A stretch of 64,000 nucleotides of DNA. Origin: Pseudomonas sp. G2-4. GTDB lineage: Bacteria > Pseudomonadota > Gammaproteobacteria > Pseudomonadales > Pseudomonadaceae. The translations under genes were made by a program, and so were the position numbers. The stretch covers positions 1,054,001 to 1,118,000 of the forward strand of contig NZ_CP125957.1 in the NCBI RefSeq assembly GCF_030064125.1, read 5' to 3'. This document shows, in pieces, positions 17,802 to 28,784 of the stretch (its first letter is position 1; the number at the start of each line of letters is the position of its first letter). The notes under the pieces were generated by a model, which was not told where the DNA came from, did no database searches, and saw only the letters and a program-made list of their open reading frames with translations.

Positions 17802-17843
17802 GTCGAGATGGGGGTGTGCAGAATCTGTGAACACCCCGAACCC

Positions 17844-17936
17844 ATGTGGGAGCGAGCTTGCTCGCGAAGGCGGACTCTCTGAGAGGGTGACGCTGGATGT
17901 GCCGCCGTCTTCGCGGGCAAGCCCGCTCCCACAGGG
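17844..17936. repeat. Paired REP elements, GGGAGCGAGCTTGCTCGC family
   Basis: ATGTGGGAGCGAGCTTGCTC and an inverse copy with the variant GCGGGCAAGCCCGC enclose about 45 bases after doeD. Confidence 0.85.
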
Positions 17937-17977
17937 GATCTGTGCCGAGCACAGTATTTCTGCTCACTGAAGATTCC

Positions 17978-18050
17978 ATGTGGGAGCGAGCTTGCTCGCG
18001 AAGGCGGACTCTCTGAGACGGTGACGCTGGATGTGCCGCCGTCTTCGCGG
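17978..18050. repeat. Truncated second REP pair abutting the PhoD-like gene stop
   Basis: This repeats the preceding element almost base for base (including GCGGACTCTCTGAGA and GACGCTGGATGTGCCGCCG) but stops at TCTTCGCGG, exactly where the stop codon of the phosphatase gene begins. The inverted REP half is missing. Confidence 0.75.
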
Positions 18051-19958
18051 TCAGGACGGGGACGATTCTGGCGGCAGCATTCGTGTCGGTGGTTTGCCGT
18101 TGGCGTTGTGCTGGTAGATCTGCGCGGGTTGTCCCTTGTCATTGAAGAACACCTGGCCGATTCCCGCTGAGTTCCACAGCCGTTCCCCGGCCTCGGCGTG
18201 TTCCGGGGTGTGGGGGACGATGCGCATGCTTCGGCGCTTGGTGAACCAGTTCAGGGGCGAGCGCGGCGAGTAGAGCCAACGGTTCAGGCGGTCGAACCAT
18301 TCCAGCAGCGCCGGTGGGAATTCATTCTTGATGCCGCTGCTGGTGATCTGCCAGATGCGCGGGCCGCCTTTGCGGTGTGGGATCAATACTTCGTAGACGA
18401 ACGAATAATGAACATCGCCTGACAGCACCACGTAATTCCCGGGCGTACGCGAGTGTCGGAAAATGTTCAGGATCACCTGGGCCGCGCCGCGATGGGCCAT
18501 CCAGTTTTCCGCGTCCACCAGCAGTGGAAAACCGCACCAACTGAACATGCGCTGCACGGTCTCGATCAGCTTTACACCGAAGATCGGTGCCGGTGAAACG
18601 ATGATTGCCGAAGGGTGATCCAGCAACTCTTGCTGCAACTCGCTCAGGGCCTCCCAATCCAGCAGACCGGAAGGCTGCTTGAGGTTGTTCTCGCTGCGCC
18701 AGCGCCGGGTGCGGGTGTCGAGCACCACCAGGGCCGGACTGCTGGGCAGCACGTAGTGCCATTGCTGGAAAGCCAGCAGCGTGTCGATCAGTTGGTCCTG
18801 GGGGCCGCTGTCGAGGTAGCGGTCCCGGGCGGTGTCGCTCAGGGCCACGGTTTGCTCGACCACGTCAGCAAAGGCATCCGGGTTGTTGCCCCAGCCCTGG
18901 CAAAGCATATAGGCAATCAGCGCATTGCCGATGATGCGTTTGGAGAACGGATGGCCGTAGGCCGTTTCCTCCCATTGAGCGGACAGATTCCAGTCGTCGG
19001 TAATATCGTGATCGTCGAAAATCATCAGGCATGACAGGTGCGCGAACACCCGCGCCACGCCGTCCAGTCCGGCCTTGAAGCCCTCGATGCGTTGTTGTTC
19101 CAGGTCGTAGCGCTGGCGCCGCTCGGCAGTTAGCTCGGGCGGTTGTGGGGCGACCAGCGTCCACGGCACTGGCGACCACACCAGCAGGTACATCGCCATG
19201 ACTTCAGCGAAGGTCACCAGGTGATTGTCGGCGCTGCTGCTGGTGAAAATCGGCTTGCGCGCGCCGCCGAAAAATCGCTCGCGCAGGGTTTCGTTGCTCT
19301 CAAGCGCGGGTAACAAATCGGCGCGATGGTAATAACTGGCCGGGTGTTGATAGAGCTTGGCGCTGTCCTCCACCACCGCGCCGTCCAAGCATTCCTCGAA
19401 CAACCCCAGCCGCTCGATCAACGCATGAATCGCCCGCAACATCGGTCCGGCGACGTCATCGGCGTAGACCTGGTCGCCGCTCATCATCAACAGCGCCGGC
19501 CGTTGCGTCGGCGCCTGGGCCAACAACTGGTCTACGCAAAGCAAGCCGTCGTTGGTCGGGTAATGGGGTTTGCGGCAGGAACCGTGGACCAGCTGCTCGA
19601 TGCGCGAATGCAGCACGAAGTTCGGACACCGCGCTTGGCCATACAGCAGATGCGGCGCCCATTCGGCGATGGGGACGCCGTCCACCAGCAGGTCATAGTC
19701 AATCGTGATGTCCTGGGGCAGGGGGGCGTCGAGGCGAACATCGATCAGATGCACGAACGCCCGCTGCCCCACCGGCACCACCGTACAGCGCGATGTATCC
19801 AGCTCAAGATCACCCGCGCCGTCCACACGCAACGTCAACGCCAACGGGCGCGTACCCACCAGCCACATCACCAGCCGCGAGGGTTCCAGCCGCCGCAACA
19901 GCGGGCCGACGAGAACGGGGGGCAGGGCGGGGGTGATATCTGGGGTGGGCGACAGCAT
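18051..19958 (-). CDS. PhoD-like metallophosphatase
   Basis: A 635-residue protein of the PhoD-like phosphatase group. Metal-binding motifs appear in order: LMMSGDQVYADDVAGP (about residue 158), FDDHDITDDWNLS (about 315) and VVLSGDVHYSFVYE (about 520). The N-terminal 130 residues form a beta-rich domain typical of this subgroup. There is no signal peptide or Tat motif, so unlike exported PhoD alkaline phosphatases it is probably cytoplasmic or surface-bound by another route. The substrate is unknown. The stop codon touches a truncated REP element. It is a single-gene unit facing the ectoine operon end. Confidence 0.85.
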   Translation of the reverse strand: MLSPTPDITPALPPVLVGPLLRRLEPSRLVMWLVGTRPLALTLRVDGAGDLELDTSRCTVVPVGQRAFVHLIDVRLDAPLPQDITIDYDLLVDGVPIAEWAPHLLYGQARCPNFVLHSRIEQLVHGSCRKPHYPTNDGLLCVDQLLAQAPTQRPALLMMSGDQVYADDVAGPMLRAIHALIERLGLFEECLDGAVVEDSAKLYQHPASYYHRADLLPALESNETLRERFFGGARKPIFTSSSADNHLVTFAEVMAMYLLVWSPVPWTLVAPQPPELTAERRQRYDLEQQRIEGFKAGLDGVARVFAHLSCLMIFDDHDITDDWNLSAQWEETAYGHPFSKRIIGNALIAYMLCQGWGNNPDAFADVVEQTVALSDTARDRYLDSGPQDQLIDTLLAFQQWHYVLPSSPALVVLDTRTRRWRSENNLKQPSGLLDWEALSELQQELLDHPSAIIVSPAPIFGVKLIETVQRMFSWCGFPLLVDAENWMAHRGAAQVILNIFRHSRTPGNYVVLSGDVHYSFVYEVLIPHRKGGPRIWQITSSGIKNEFPPALLEWFDRLNRWLYSPRSPLNWFTKRRSMRIVPHTPEHAEAGERLWNSAGIGQVFFNDKGQPAQIYQHNANGKPPTRMLPPESSPS

Positions 19959-20039
19959 TAGCGGAAAAAGCTCTGTTCAGGGAGAGGCGGGGATCATAGC
20001 GCAATGTGCTGTGCAGCTGGGGATGGGGGACGGGCACTT

Positions 20040-20160
20040 TGTGGCGAGGGAGCTTGCTCCCGCTGGGGTGCGAAGCGCCCCCAAAACCTGACATTGCGGT
20101 GTGTCAGGTTAAACCTTGGGGCTGCTGCGCAGCCCAGCGGGAGCAAGCTCCCTCGCCACA
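20040..20160. repeat. Paired REP elements, GCGAGGGAGCTTGCTCCCGC family
   Basis: GTGGCGAGGGAGCTTGCTCC and its inverse enclose about 75 bases between the phosphatase gene start and the end of the TRAP operon. Confidence 0.85.
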
Positions 20161-20183
20161 GGGAAGTGTTGAGCCTGGCGACG

Positions 20184-21206
<1,023 letters not shown>

Positions 21207-21236
21207 CTAGGGGCCCATTCCGAGCCTGGGTACAAC

Positions 21237-21271
21237 GGCAACAGCGGGTCCAGCAGGGAACCGCTGTTGCC
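21237..21271. other. Intergenic hairpin between dctM and the second dctP
   Basis: GGCAACAGCGG and CCGCTGTTGCC form a perfect 11-base-pair stem with a 13-base loop. No T run follows in the direction of transcription, so it may protect mRNA or adjust expression of the downstream binding protein rather than terminate. Confidence 0.6.
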
Positions 21272-21289
21272 AGGGTGTGTCAGTCCGAC

Positions 21290-22573
21290 TCAACTCATCC
21301 CCAACCAATTGGGCAGCGCCAGCGAAATCCACGGCACATAGGTAATCAGCACCAGGAATGCCAGCAGGATCATCAACCACGGCATGGCCGCGCGAATGGT
21401 GGCGGGCAGGGACATGCCGGTCACGGCTGAGGTGACGAACAGGTTCAGCCCCACCGGTGGCGTGATCAGGCCGATCTCCAAGTTCACCACCATGATGATG
21501 CCCAGGTGGATCGGATCGATGCCCAGCTTCATGGCGATAGGAAACAGGATCGGCGCCAGGATCAAAATGATCGCCGAAGGCTCCATGAACGCGCCGGCAA
21601 TCAGCAGCACAATGTTCACCACCAACAGGAATGTCACCGGCGTCAACCCGGCCTCGATCACCCACGCCGTGATTTGCTGCGGCAGTTGCTCGGTGGTCAG
21701 GACATGGGCGAAGAGCATGGCGTTGGCGATGATGAACATCAGCATGATGCTCAGCTTGGCCGACTCCAACAGCACTTTCGGTGTCTCGCGGAAAGTGAGG
21801 TCTTTGTAGACGAACAACGCAATGAACGCCGAATACACGGCCGCCACCGCCGCCGCTTCGGTGGGTGTGAACATCCCCGAATAAATCCCGCCGAGGATGA
21901 TGACCATCAACAACAGGCCCCAGATAGCCTTGCGCGCGGTGGTCAGCCATTCGCGCAGTGTCGCCCGAGGCAGGGCCGGCAGGTTTTTCTTCACCGCGAC
22001 GACGTAGATCGCCACCATCAACGAAAGACCCAGCAGCAGGCCTGGAATCACGCCGGCCATGAACAGCTTGCCCACCGACGTTTCTGTCGCCGCGGCATAC
22101 ACCACCATCACGATCGAAGGCGGAATCAGGATCCCCAGGGTCCCGGCGTTGCACACGATGCCGGCGCCGAACGCCTGTGGATAACCCGAGCGCACCATCC
22201 CGGCAATGGCGATGGAGCCGACCGCCGCTACGGTTGCAGGACTTGAGCCGGACAGGGCGGCAAACAACATGCACGCCAACACCGCCGCAATCGCCAGGCC
22301 GCCACGGATATGCCCGACGCAGGCGTTGGCGAAGTCGATCAGCCGTCGCGCCACGCCGCCCGTGGTCATGAATGCCCCAGCCAGGAGAAAGAACGGAATC
22401 GCCAGCAAGGTGTAGTGCTCGGACGTTTCGAACAGCTTGATCGCCAGCGAACGCACCGAGTCAGGGCTGAAGAAAATGATGGTCAGCGAACCGGCCAACC
22501 CCAGCGAGATGGCGATGGGCACGCCGATGAACATCAGCACGAACAGCGCCACAAACAGGAAGGCAATGGTCAT
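21290..22573 (-). CDS. dctM: TRAP transporter large permease, DctM family
   Basis: A 427-residue inner-membrane protein with about twelve hydrophobic segments. It begins MTIAFLFVALFVLMFIGVPI and contains the DctM-type stretches CMLFAALSGSSPATVAAVGS and ITPPVGLNLFVTSAVTGM. It couples sodium or proton flow to import of an organic acid delivered by DctP. Its ATGA start overlaps the dctQ stop. The middle gene of dctP-dctQ-dctM-dctP. Confidence 0.92.
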   Translation of the reverse strand: MTIAFLFVALFVLMFIGVPIAISLGLAGSLTIIFFSPDSVRSLAIKLFETSEHYTLLAIPFFLLAGAFMTTGGVARRLIDFANACVGHIRGGLAIAAVLACMLFAALSGSSPATVAAVGSIAIAGMVRSGYPQAFGAGIVCNAGTLGILIPPSIVMVVYAAATETSVGKLFMAGVIPGLLLGLSLMVAIYVVAVKKNLPALPRATLREWLTTARKAIWGLLLMVIILGGIYSGMFTPTEAAAVAAVYSAFIALFVYKDLTFRETPKVLLESAKLSIMLMFIIANAMLFAHVLTTEQLPQQITAWVIEAGLTPVTFLLVVNIVLLIAGAFMEPSAIILILAPILFPIAMKLGIDPIHLGIIMVVNLEIGLITPPVGLNLFVTSAVTGMSLPATIRAAMPWLMILLAFLVLITYVPWISLALPNWLGMS

Positions 22574-23202
22574 GGCTTGTCTTCCTCATGTTCGGTCAGT
22601 TTGATCGCTTCGGCCGCTTCATCGGCCAGGCCCAGGCCGGTCTGGCGATTCAGCAGGATGCGCACGAGAATTTCGGCGAAGCGGATAAACACCAGGGCAA
22701 AACCCACCGGTACGATCAACCCGATGTGCCACTGCATGATGCCGTAATGGCCGAGGTCTTCGGCGCCGATCTGGGCAATCATCAAGGTGTTGATCCATTC
22801 AAAGCTCGCCACCGCCAGCAGCCCGGCGTAAGCGAGGCAGCACAGGCACGCGATGACACCAATGAAACGCTGCACCGGTTTGCTCGCCAGCTTCACCAGC
22901 GCATCGACACCGATGTGCCCGGCGACGCGCACACCGTAAGACAGCCCGAAAAAGATCAGCCAGCCAAACAGTGCCTTGGTCAGGGATGTGCTCCAGGTCA
23001 TGGCCTGGGCCATGCCCATGATGTTGTCGCCAATGGCGAACATGGGTTCACTGGCGGCAGGCCAGCTGTCGCCGAGGCTGTAGAACACGCTGTAGAGGTT
23101 ATTGAGCACCACATAGACGAATGTAACCAGCGTCATGGCGGCCAGAAGGAAGGCAATGAAACCTTCCTCGAAGTGTTCCCAGATGCGCCGAATGGCGTTC
23201 AT
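22570..23202 (-). CDS. dctQ: TRAP transporter small permease, DctQ family
   Basis: A 210-residue membrane protein with four predicted helices and the DctQ pattern GVRVAGHIGVDALVKLASKP. Residues about 45-80 form a longer insert between helices 1 and 2 (SWPAASEPMFAIGDNIMG). The ATG at 23202 has AGGAG nine bases upstream; ATG 23211 overlaps that site and is unlikely. It lies 66 bases after the first dctP and overlaps dctM by four bases. Confidence 0.9.
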   Translation of the reverse strand: MNAIRRIWEHFEEGFIAFLLAAMTLVTFVYVVLNNLYSVFYSLGDSWPAASEPMFAIGDNIMGMAQAMTWSTSLTKALFGWLIFFGLSYGVRVAGHIGVDALVKLASKPVQRFIGVIACLCCLAYAGLLAVASFEWINTLMIAQIGAEDLGHYGIMQWHIGLIVPVGFALVFIRFAEILVRILLNRQTGLGLADEAAEAIKLTEHEEDKP

Positions 23203-23268
23203 GGATGACATCTCCTGCAGGGGGGACGACAGGCCGGCGCTGCCAGGGCGGCAGCACCGGCCAACCAA

Positions 23269-24342
<1,074 letters not shown>

Positions 24343-24555
24343 CTAGGCAGAAAAACAACGTGTCGGGGGGATTGTGACGGTCAGTCGGGAAAAAATCGCC
24401 CGACTGTCAAATGCCCCAAAAGAGCGCGTTAGAGCCATCCAGGGTGGGACGAACTCAGCGTGACCGACACATCTCGAAAGGTTTTCAGCCAACAAGCGTG
24501 ACCGGGGCAGGAAACCATAAAAAGGCCAGTAATGGCTACTGGCTTTCAATTTCCG

Positions 24556-24621
24556 TTAATTGCGCTTCCAGCGCTCGGCAAACCGCGCACATACCCCATA
24601 ACGCTCATCCATCTGCGCCAT
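24556..24621 (-). pseudogene. Fragment copying the 3' end of the lipoprotein gene at 33989-35038
   Basis: The minus strand encodes MAQMDERYGVCARFAERWKR-N and a stop, matching the C-terminus of the lipoprotein (MAQMDERYGVCARFAECWKR-N). Over 61 bases only three differ. Upstream of this the similarity fades quickly, and no start or signal peptide is found. It is a truncated duplicate lying in the gap before the enolase-superfamily gene. The 290 bases between it and the dctP start hold no gene. Confidence 0.8.
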
Positions 24622-24687
24622 CCTATTTTCCAGCCTTCGAGGCACCGTTCCTTTCTGGGGCAAGTGGTCTCTATTCTGCGTCTTGTG

Positions 24688-24699
24688 GTATGACGACAT
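24688..24699. promoter_or_regulatory. Upstream copy of the GTATGACGACAT operator core
   Basis: GTATGACGACAT here is identical to the core of the palindrome at 24816-24833, 130 bases downstream, but the outer arms are imperfect. It could be an auxiliary operator allowing DNA looping. Confidence 0.45.
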
Positions 24700-24777
24700 T
24701 TCTAGAGTTCTCGCGCAAAAATAACCTCTCTTTTCAAGAAGATCCCGTCTAAGCGCATATTTTATTGAATTTCAGGC

Positions 24778-24807
24778 TTGACAGCTCGCCGGGATCATCC
24801 GAATAAT
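24778..24807 (+). promoter_or_regulatory. Sigma-70 promoter of the enolase-superfamily operon
   Basis: A consensus -35 box TTGACA (24778-24783) and an AATAAT -10 box (24802-24807) are 18 bases apart. The expected start point is near 24814, immediately before the palindromic operator. Confidence 0.65.
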
Positions 24808-24815
24808 TCGGCACG

Positions 24816-24833
24816 TTGTATGACGACATACAA
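24816..24833. promoter_or_regulatory. Palindromic operator at the transcription start of the enolase-superfamily operon
   Basis: TTGTATG-ACGA-CATACAA is a perfect inverted repeat with a four-base centre. It lies just downstream of the -10 box, a position where a bound repressor would block transcription. The short palindrome is of the size used by FCD-type GntR regulators, two of which are encoded at 32301-33854. Confidence 0.65.
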
Positions 24834-24863
24834 ATAAACAATAACAACTGGGTGCTCCTTCCT

Positions 24864-26018
24864 ATGAGAATCACAGGCGTTCACGTCGAAGTCTTTTCCA
24901 CCCCTTCGCGCCGCGCTCAGGACAGTGCCGGCCACGCCCACCCGGGCGATGAGGTCATGATCAAGATGGCCTTGCTGCGCATTGGCTGCGACGATGGCAG
25001 CGAGGGTTATGCCTTCGGTCCGCCAGAGTTGATTCGTCCGCACATCATCGAATCCTTTGTACGCAAGGTGCTGATCGGCCGCGATCCGATGGATCGCGAA
25101 AGCATCTGGCAAGACCTGGCGCACTGGCAGCGCGGCAGTGCCGGGCAGTTCACCGACCGGGCGTTGGCGCTGGTGGAGCAAGCCCTGTGGGACTTGGCCG
25201 GACGCAAGCTCAAGTTGCCGGTGCACAAGTTGATTGGCGGGTATCGCGATAAGGTCCCGGCCTACGGTTCGACGATGTGTGGCGACGATCTGCCGGGCGG
25301 CCTGTCCACGCCGGACGAGTACGGCCTGTTCGCCGAAAAGCTGGTCCAGCGCGGCTACAAGGCCATCAAGCTGCACACCTGGATGCCACCGATTTCCTTC
25401 GCGCCGAATCCGCAGATGGACATCCAGGCCTGCGCCGCCGTGCGTGAGGCGGTGGGGCCGGACATCGCGCTGATGCTCGACGGCTACCACTGGTACAGCC
25501 GCATGGATGCGCTGACCATCGGCAAGGCCTTGGAGAAACTCAATTTCGCCTGGTTCGAGGAGCCGATGATGGAAGATTCCGCAGAGTCCTACGCCTGGCT
25601 GGCGGCCAACCTGGACATTCCAGTCCTGGGGCCGGAAAGCATCGCCGGCAAGTTCCATAGCCGCGCCAGTTGGGTCACGCAGAAGTCCTGTGACATCCTG
25701 CGCGCGGGCGTGGCCGGGGTCGGCGGCATCGGGCCGTGCCTGAAGGTGGCGCACCTGGCCGAGTCGTTCGGCATGGACTGCGAAGTGCACGGCAATGGCG
25801 CGGCGAACCTGGCGGTGGTGGGTGCCATCAGCAATTGCCGTTGGTACGAGCGCGGCTTGCTGCACCCGTTCCTCGACTATGAAGACGTCCCGGCGCACCT
25901 CAACAGCATCGTCGACCCCATGGATGCCGACGGTTTTGTGCACCTGTCTGATCGGCCAGGGTTGGGCGAGGACATCAACTTCGCGTACATCGAGGCCAAC
26001 ACCGTGTCCCGGCATTGA
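24864..26018 (+). CDS. Enolase-superfamily dehydratase or isomerase, mandelate racemase/muconate lactonizing type
   Basis: A 384-residue enzyme that should abstract a proton next to a carboxylate with Mg2+. The three metal ligands are in LMLDGYHWY, WFEEPM and LGPESIAG, and the general-base His lies in CEVHGNG. Where mandelate racemase has KxK, this protein has KLH (KAIKLHTW). The ATG at 24864 starts at the normal family position (MRITGVHVEVFSTP); a TTG at 24816 lies in the operator. The substrate is not identifiable from sequence; an acid sugar or its lactone fits the neighbouring TRAP transporter, KdgM porin and GntR genes. It leads a six- or seven-gene plus-strand operon. Confidence 0.85.
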   Translation: MRITGVHVEVFSTPSRRAQDSAGHAHPGDEVMIKMALLRIGCDDGSEGYAFGPPELIRPHIIESFVRKVLIGRDPMDRESIWQDLAHWQRGSAGQFTDRALALVEQALWDLAGRKLKLPVHKLIGGYRDKVPAYGSTMCGDDLPGGLSTPDEYGLFAEKLVQRGYKAIKLHTWMPPISFAPNPQMDIQACAAVREAVGPDIALMLDGYHWYSRMDALTIGKALEKLNFAWFEEPMMEDSAESYAWLAANLDIPVLGPESIAGKFHSRASWVTQKSCDILRAGVAGVGGIGPCLKVAHLAESFGMDCEVHGNGAANLAVVGAISNCRWYERGLLHPFLDYEDVPAHLNSIVDPMDADGFVHLSDRPGLGEDINFAYIEANTVSRH

Positions 26019-26089
26019 TAGTGCGCCACGTCCCAGGCCCATAGTGGCCCGGGCGACAAGTCTTTATAAATATAAGAAAGGACTGAACC

Positions 26090-27712
26090 ATGAATCTCTG
26101 GCCCAAGCGCCTGACCCGGCTGCTGTGTGTCACCGTGGCCCTGTGCGCAGTGCAGGTGCCCGTCAGCCTGGCCCAAGGCGAAACGCCCCCCGACCAATTG
26201 GTGGTGGGCATGAGCATGATCAACCTACTGTCCCTGGACCCCGCCGCCGCGACGGGCCTGGAGGTCGCCGAGGTCAACGCCAACGTCTACGACATGCTTC
26301 TGGAGCAGGACGCGGCGCAGCCGGACACGCTGATTCCGGCCCTGGCGAAAACCTGGGCGATCAGCCCCGACCGCATGCGCCTGACCTTCCAGCTGCGCGA
26401 TGACGTGCTTTTTCACTCTGGCACGCCGCTCACTGCGCAAGACGTCGCCTGGTCGTTGCAGCGCGTGGTTATCCTCAACCGCGCCCTGGCCTCCACTTGG
26501 AAAGCCTACGGTTTCACCGCCGACAACGTCGTCAAGTTGATGCGAGCCGAAGGGCCGCACACCTTTGTCATGGAACTGCCGCGCAGCACCGATCCGATGT
26601 TGGTGCTCAACACCCTGGCGACCTCACCCAGCGCCTTCATCATTGATCGCAGCGTCGCCTTGCAGCATCAGGTCGGCGATGACCAGGGCGCAGCCTGGCT
26701 GGCGACTCACACGGCCGGCTCCGGCGCGTTCAAGCTCGACATCTGGCGCGCCAACGACGTGATCCTGATGAGCCGCAATGACGACTATTGGCGCGGCGCC
26801 CCGAAGTTGCGCCGGGTGATCATGCGCAACATGACCGAATCCCAGGCGCTGCGGCTGATGGTCGAGCGCGGTGACCTGGACGTCGCCCGGGGCATGGCAG
26901 CCACCGACATCAAGGCCCTGGGCAAGGTCGATGAGGTGCGCATCCAGAGCATCGCTCGGGGCACGCTGTACTACGTGGCGATGAGCATGCAGCAGCCGCT
27001 GTTCCAGGACATCCGCGTGCGCCAGGCCATCCGCTTGCTGATCGACTATCAGGGCATCAATGATGTGGTGATGCCACATTACGGTGTGATCAATCAACGA
27101 CCCTTGCAGTTGGGGTTACCGGCACGCCTGGACGATCCGGGCTATCGCCTGGACGTAGCCGAGGCCAAGCGTCTGTTGGCGGCGGCCGGTCACGCCGACG
27201 GCTTCAAAGTGACTATCCGTTCGTTGACTGATCCGCCGTTCATCAATATCGCCACCAGCCTGCAAGCGACGCTGGCCCAGGCGGGGATCCAGGCAACGAT
27301 CATCACCGGCACCGGCAACCAGATCTATGGGGCGATGCGCGACCGTCAGTTCGACATCCTCGTCGGTCGCGGCGGTGGCGGGGCGGAGCGTCATCCCCAT
27401 TCGAGCCTGCGGGCCCTGGTGTACAACCCGGACAACCGCACCGAAGCCAAGTTGAGCAACTTCCAGGGCTGGCGCACCTCGTTCTTCGATCCGCAACTCA
27501 ATCAGTTGATCGAGCAGGCCGAGCGCGAGCGTGACCCCGGGCGCCAGCGCGAAATCTATGCGCAGATCCAGACCCTCTACGACCAACAGGCCGGGGCGAT
27601 CATGCCGGTCTCACAGATGGTTGATGAAGTGGTGATCCACGCGGATGTGCGCAACTACATTGGCCACACCGCCGCCACCACGCGTCTTCGGGACGTCTAC
27701 AAGCAGCGCTGA
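26090..27712 (+). CDS. ABC transporter substrate-binding protein, oligopeptide/family 5 type
   Basis: A 540-residue periplasmic binding protein. The signal peptide ends near VSLAQ-GETPP. Family 5 motifs include LIPALAKTWAISPDRMRLTF, VRQAIRLLIDYQGIND and LNQLIEQAERERDPGRQREI. It should bind a ligand for the permeases and ATPases encoded directly downstream. Family 5 proteins carry peptides but also oligosaccharides and acid sugars, and the enolase/porin context favours the latter. AAGGA precedes the ATG. Confidence 0.88.
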   Translation: MNLWPKRLTRLLCVTVALCAVQVPVSLAQGETPPDQLVVGMSMINLLSLDPAAATGLEVAEVNANVYDMLLEQDAAQPDTLIPALAKTWAISPDRMRLTFQLRDDVLFHSGTPLTAQDVAWSLQRVVILNRALASTWKAYGFTADNVVKLMRAEGPHTFVMELPRSTDPMLVLNTLATSPSAFIIDRSVALQHQVGDDQGAAWLATHTAGSGAFKLDIWRANDVILMSRNDDYWRGAPKLRRVIMRNMTESQALRLMVERGDLDVARGMAATDIKALGKVDEVRIQSIARGTLYYVAMSMQQPLFQDIRVRQAIRLLIDYQGINDVVMPHYGVINQRPLQLGLPARLDDPGYRLDVAEAKRLLAAAGHADGFKVTIRSLTDPPFINIATSLQATLAQAGIQATIITGTGNQIYGAMRDRQFDILVGRGGGGAERHPHSSLRALVYNPDNRTEAKLSNFQGWRTSFFDPQLNQLIEQAERERDPGRQREIYAQIQTLYDQQAGAIMPVSQMVDEVVIHADVRNYIGHTAATTRLRDVYKQR

Positions 27713-27746
27713 AATCGACGGCCACACGGCCAAGGCAGGAATGAAC

Positions 27747-28784
27747 ATGTCGACTGCATCCTTTTCAATCTGGACCACCCGGGCCGCTTCGGCGACTCGA
27801 CGCGGCGGCTCGGTGGCGGTGACGCTGCTGGGGTTGCTGCTACTGACCTTTTTCATCGGTCGAGTGATGCCCCTGGACCCGGTACTGGCCATCGTCGGCC
27901 CGGACGCCGACGCCTCGGCCTACGCCCAGGTGTACAAAGAGCTGGGCCTGGACAAGCCGTTGTGGACCCAGTTCGCGATCTACCTCGGCGACCTGCTCCA
28001 CGGTGACTTCGGCATGGCCTTGTTGACCGGCAACCCGGTCATCACCGACATCGCCCGGGTCTTCCCGGCGACGTTGGAACTGGCGACCCTGGCCATTCTG
28101 TTCGGCGTGCTGGCGGGCTTGCCGCTGGGTGTCTACGCCGCGACCCACCAGGGTCGCGCCGGTGACCATGTCGCACGGCTGATCACGCTGTTCGGTTACT
28201 CCACACCGATTTTCTGGATCGGCATGATGGCCTTCCTGGTGTTCTACGCCTGGCTGGGTTGGGCCGGTGGCGTCGGACGCATCGGCCTGGCCTATGACGG
28301 GCTGATCCCCAGACACACCGGACTGCTGTTGATCGACACCGCCTGGTCTGGCGACTGGGAGGCCTTTCGCAGTGCGTTGCGCCACATCCTGCTGCCGGCG
28401 GTGATCCTCAGCTTCAACTCGGTGGCCTACATCAGCCGCATGACCCGCAGCTTCATGCTTGAGCAGCTGTCCCAGGAATACATCATCACTGCCCGGGTCA
28501 AGGGTTTGTCCCAGCGCCGGATCGTCTGGGGGCATGCCTTCGGCAACATCCGCGTGCAGCTGTTGACCATTGTCGCGCTGGCCTACGGCGGCCTGCTGGA
28601 AGGCGCGGTGTTGATCGAAACCGTGTTCGCCTGGCCGGGCTTCGGCCAGTACCTGACCAGCAGTTTGCTGCTCGGCGACATGAACGCGGTGATGGCTTGC
28701 GTGCTGCTGATCGGCCTCATCTTCGTGACGCTGAACCTGATCAGCGATGCGCTGTACAAGATCTTCGACCCGAGGACTCGCTAA
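27747..28784 (+). CDS. ABC transporter permease, DppB/OppB type
   Basis: A 345-residue permease with six membrane segments. It contains GRVMPLDPVLAIVGPDA near the start and the coupling motif EYIITARVKGLSQRRIVWGH. The ATG at 27747 has GCAGGA six bases upstream, so it is preferred to the adjacent ATG at 27741. It ends in the overlap TAATG with the next permease. It is the first of the two channel subunits. Confidence 0.87.
   Translation: MSTASFSIWTTRAASATRRGGSVAVTLLGLLLLTFFIGRVMPLDPVLAIVGPDADASAYAQVYKELGLDKPLWTQFAIYLGDLLHGDFGMALLTGNPVITDIARVFPATLELATLAILFGVLAGLPLGVYAATHQGRAGDHVARLITLFGYSTPIFWIGMMAFLVFYAWLGWAGGVGRIGLAYDGLIPRHTGLLLIDTAWSGDWEAFRSALRHILLPAVILSFNSVAYISRMTRSFMLEQLSQEYIITARVKGLSQRRIVWGHAFGNIRVQLLTIVALAYGGLLEGAVLIETVFAWPGFGQYLTSSLLLGDMNAVMACVLLIGLIFVTLNLISDALYKIFDPRTR

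Noticed and set aside
24795..26042. 415-codon frame opposite the enolase-superfamily gene
   Set aside because: Shadow frame rich in His, Gln and Arg; the plus-strand protein has complete metal ligands.
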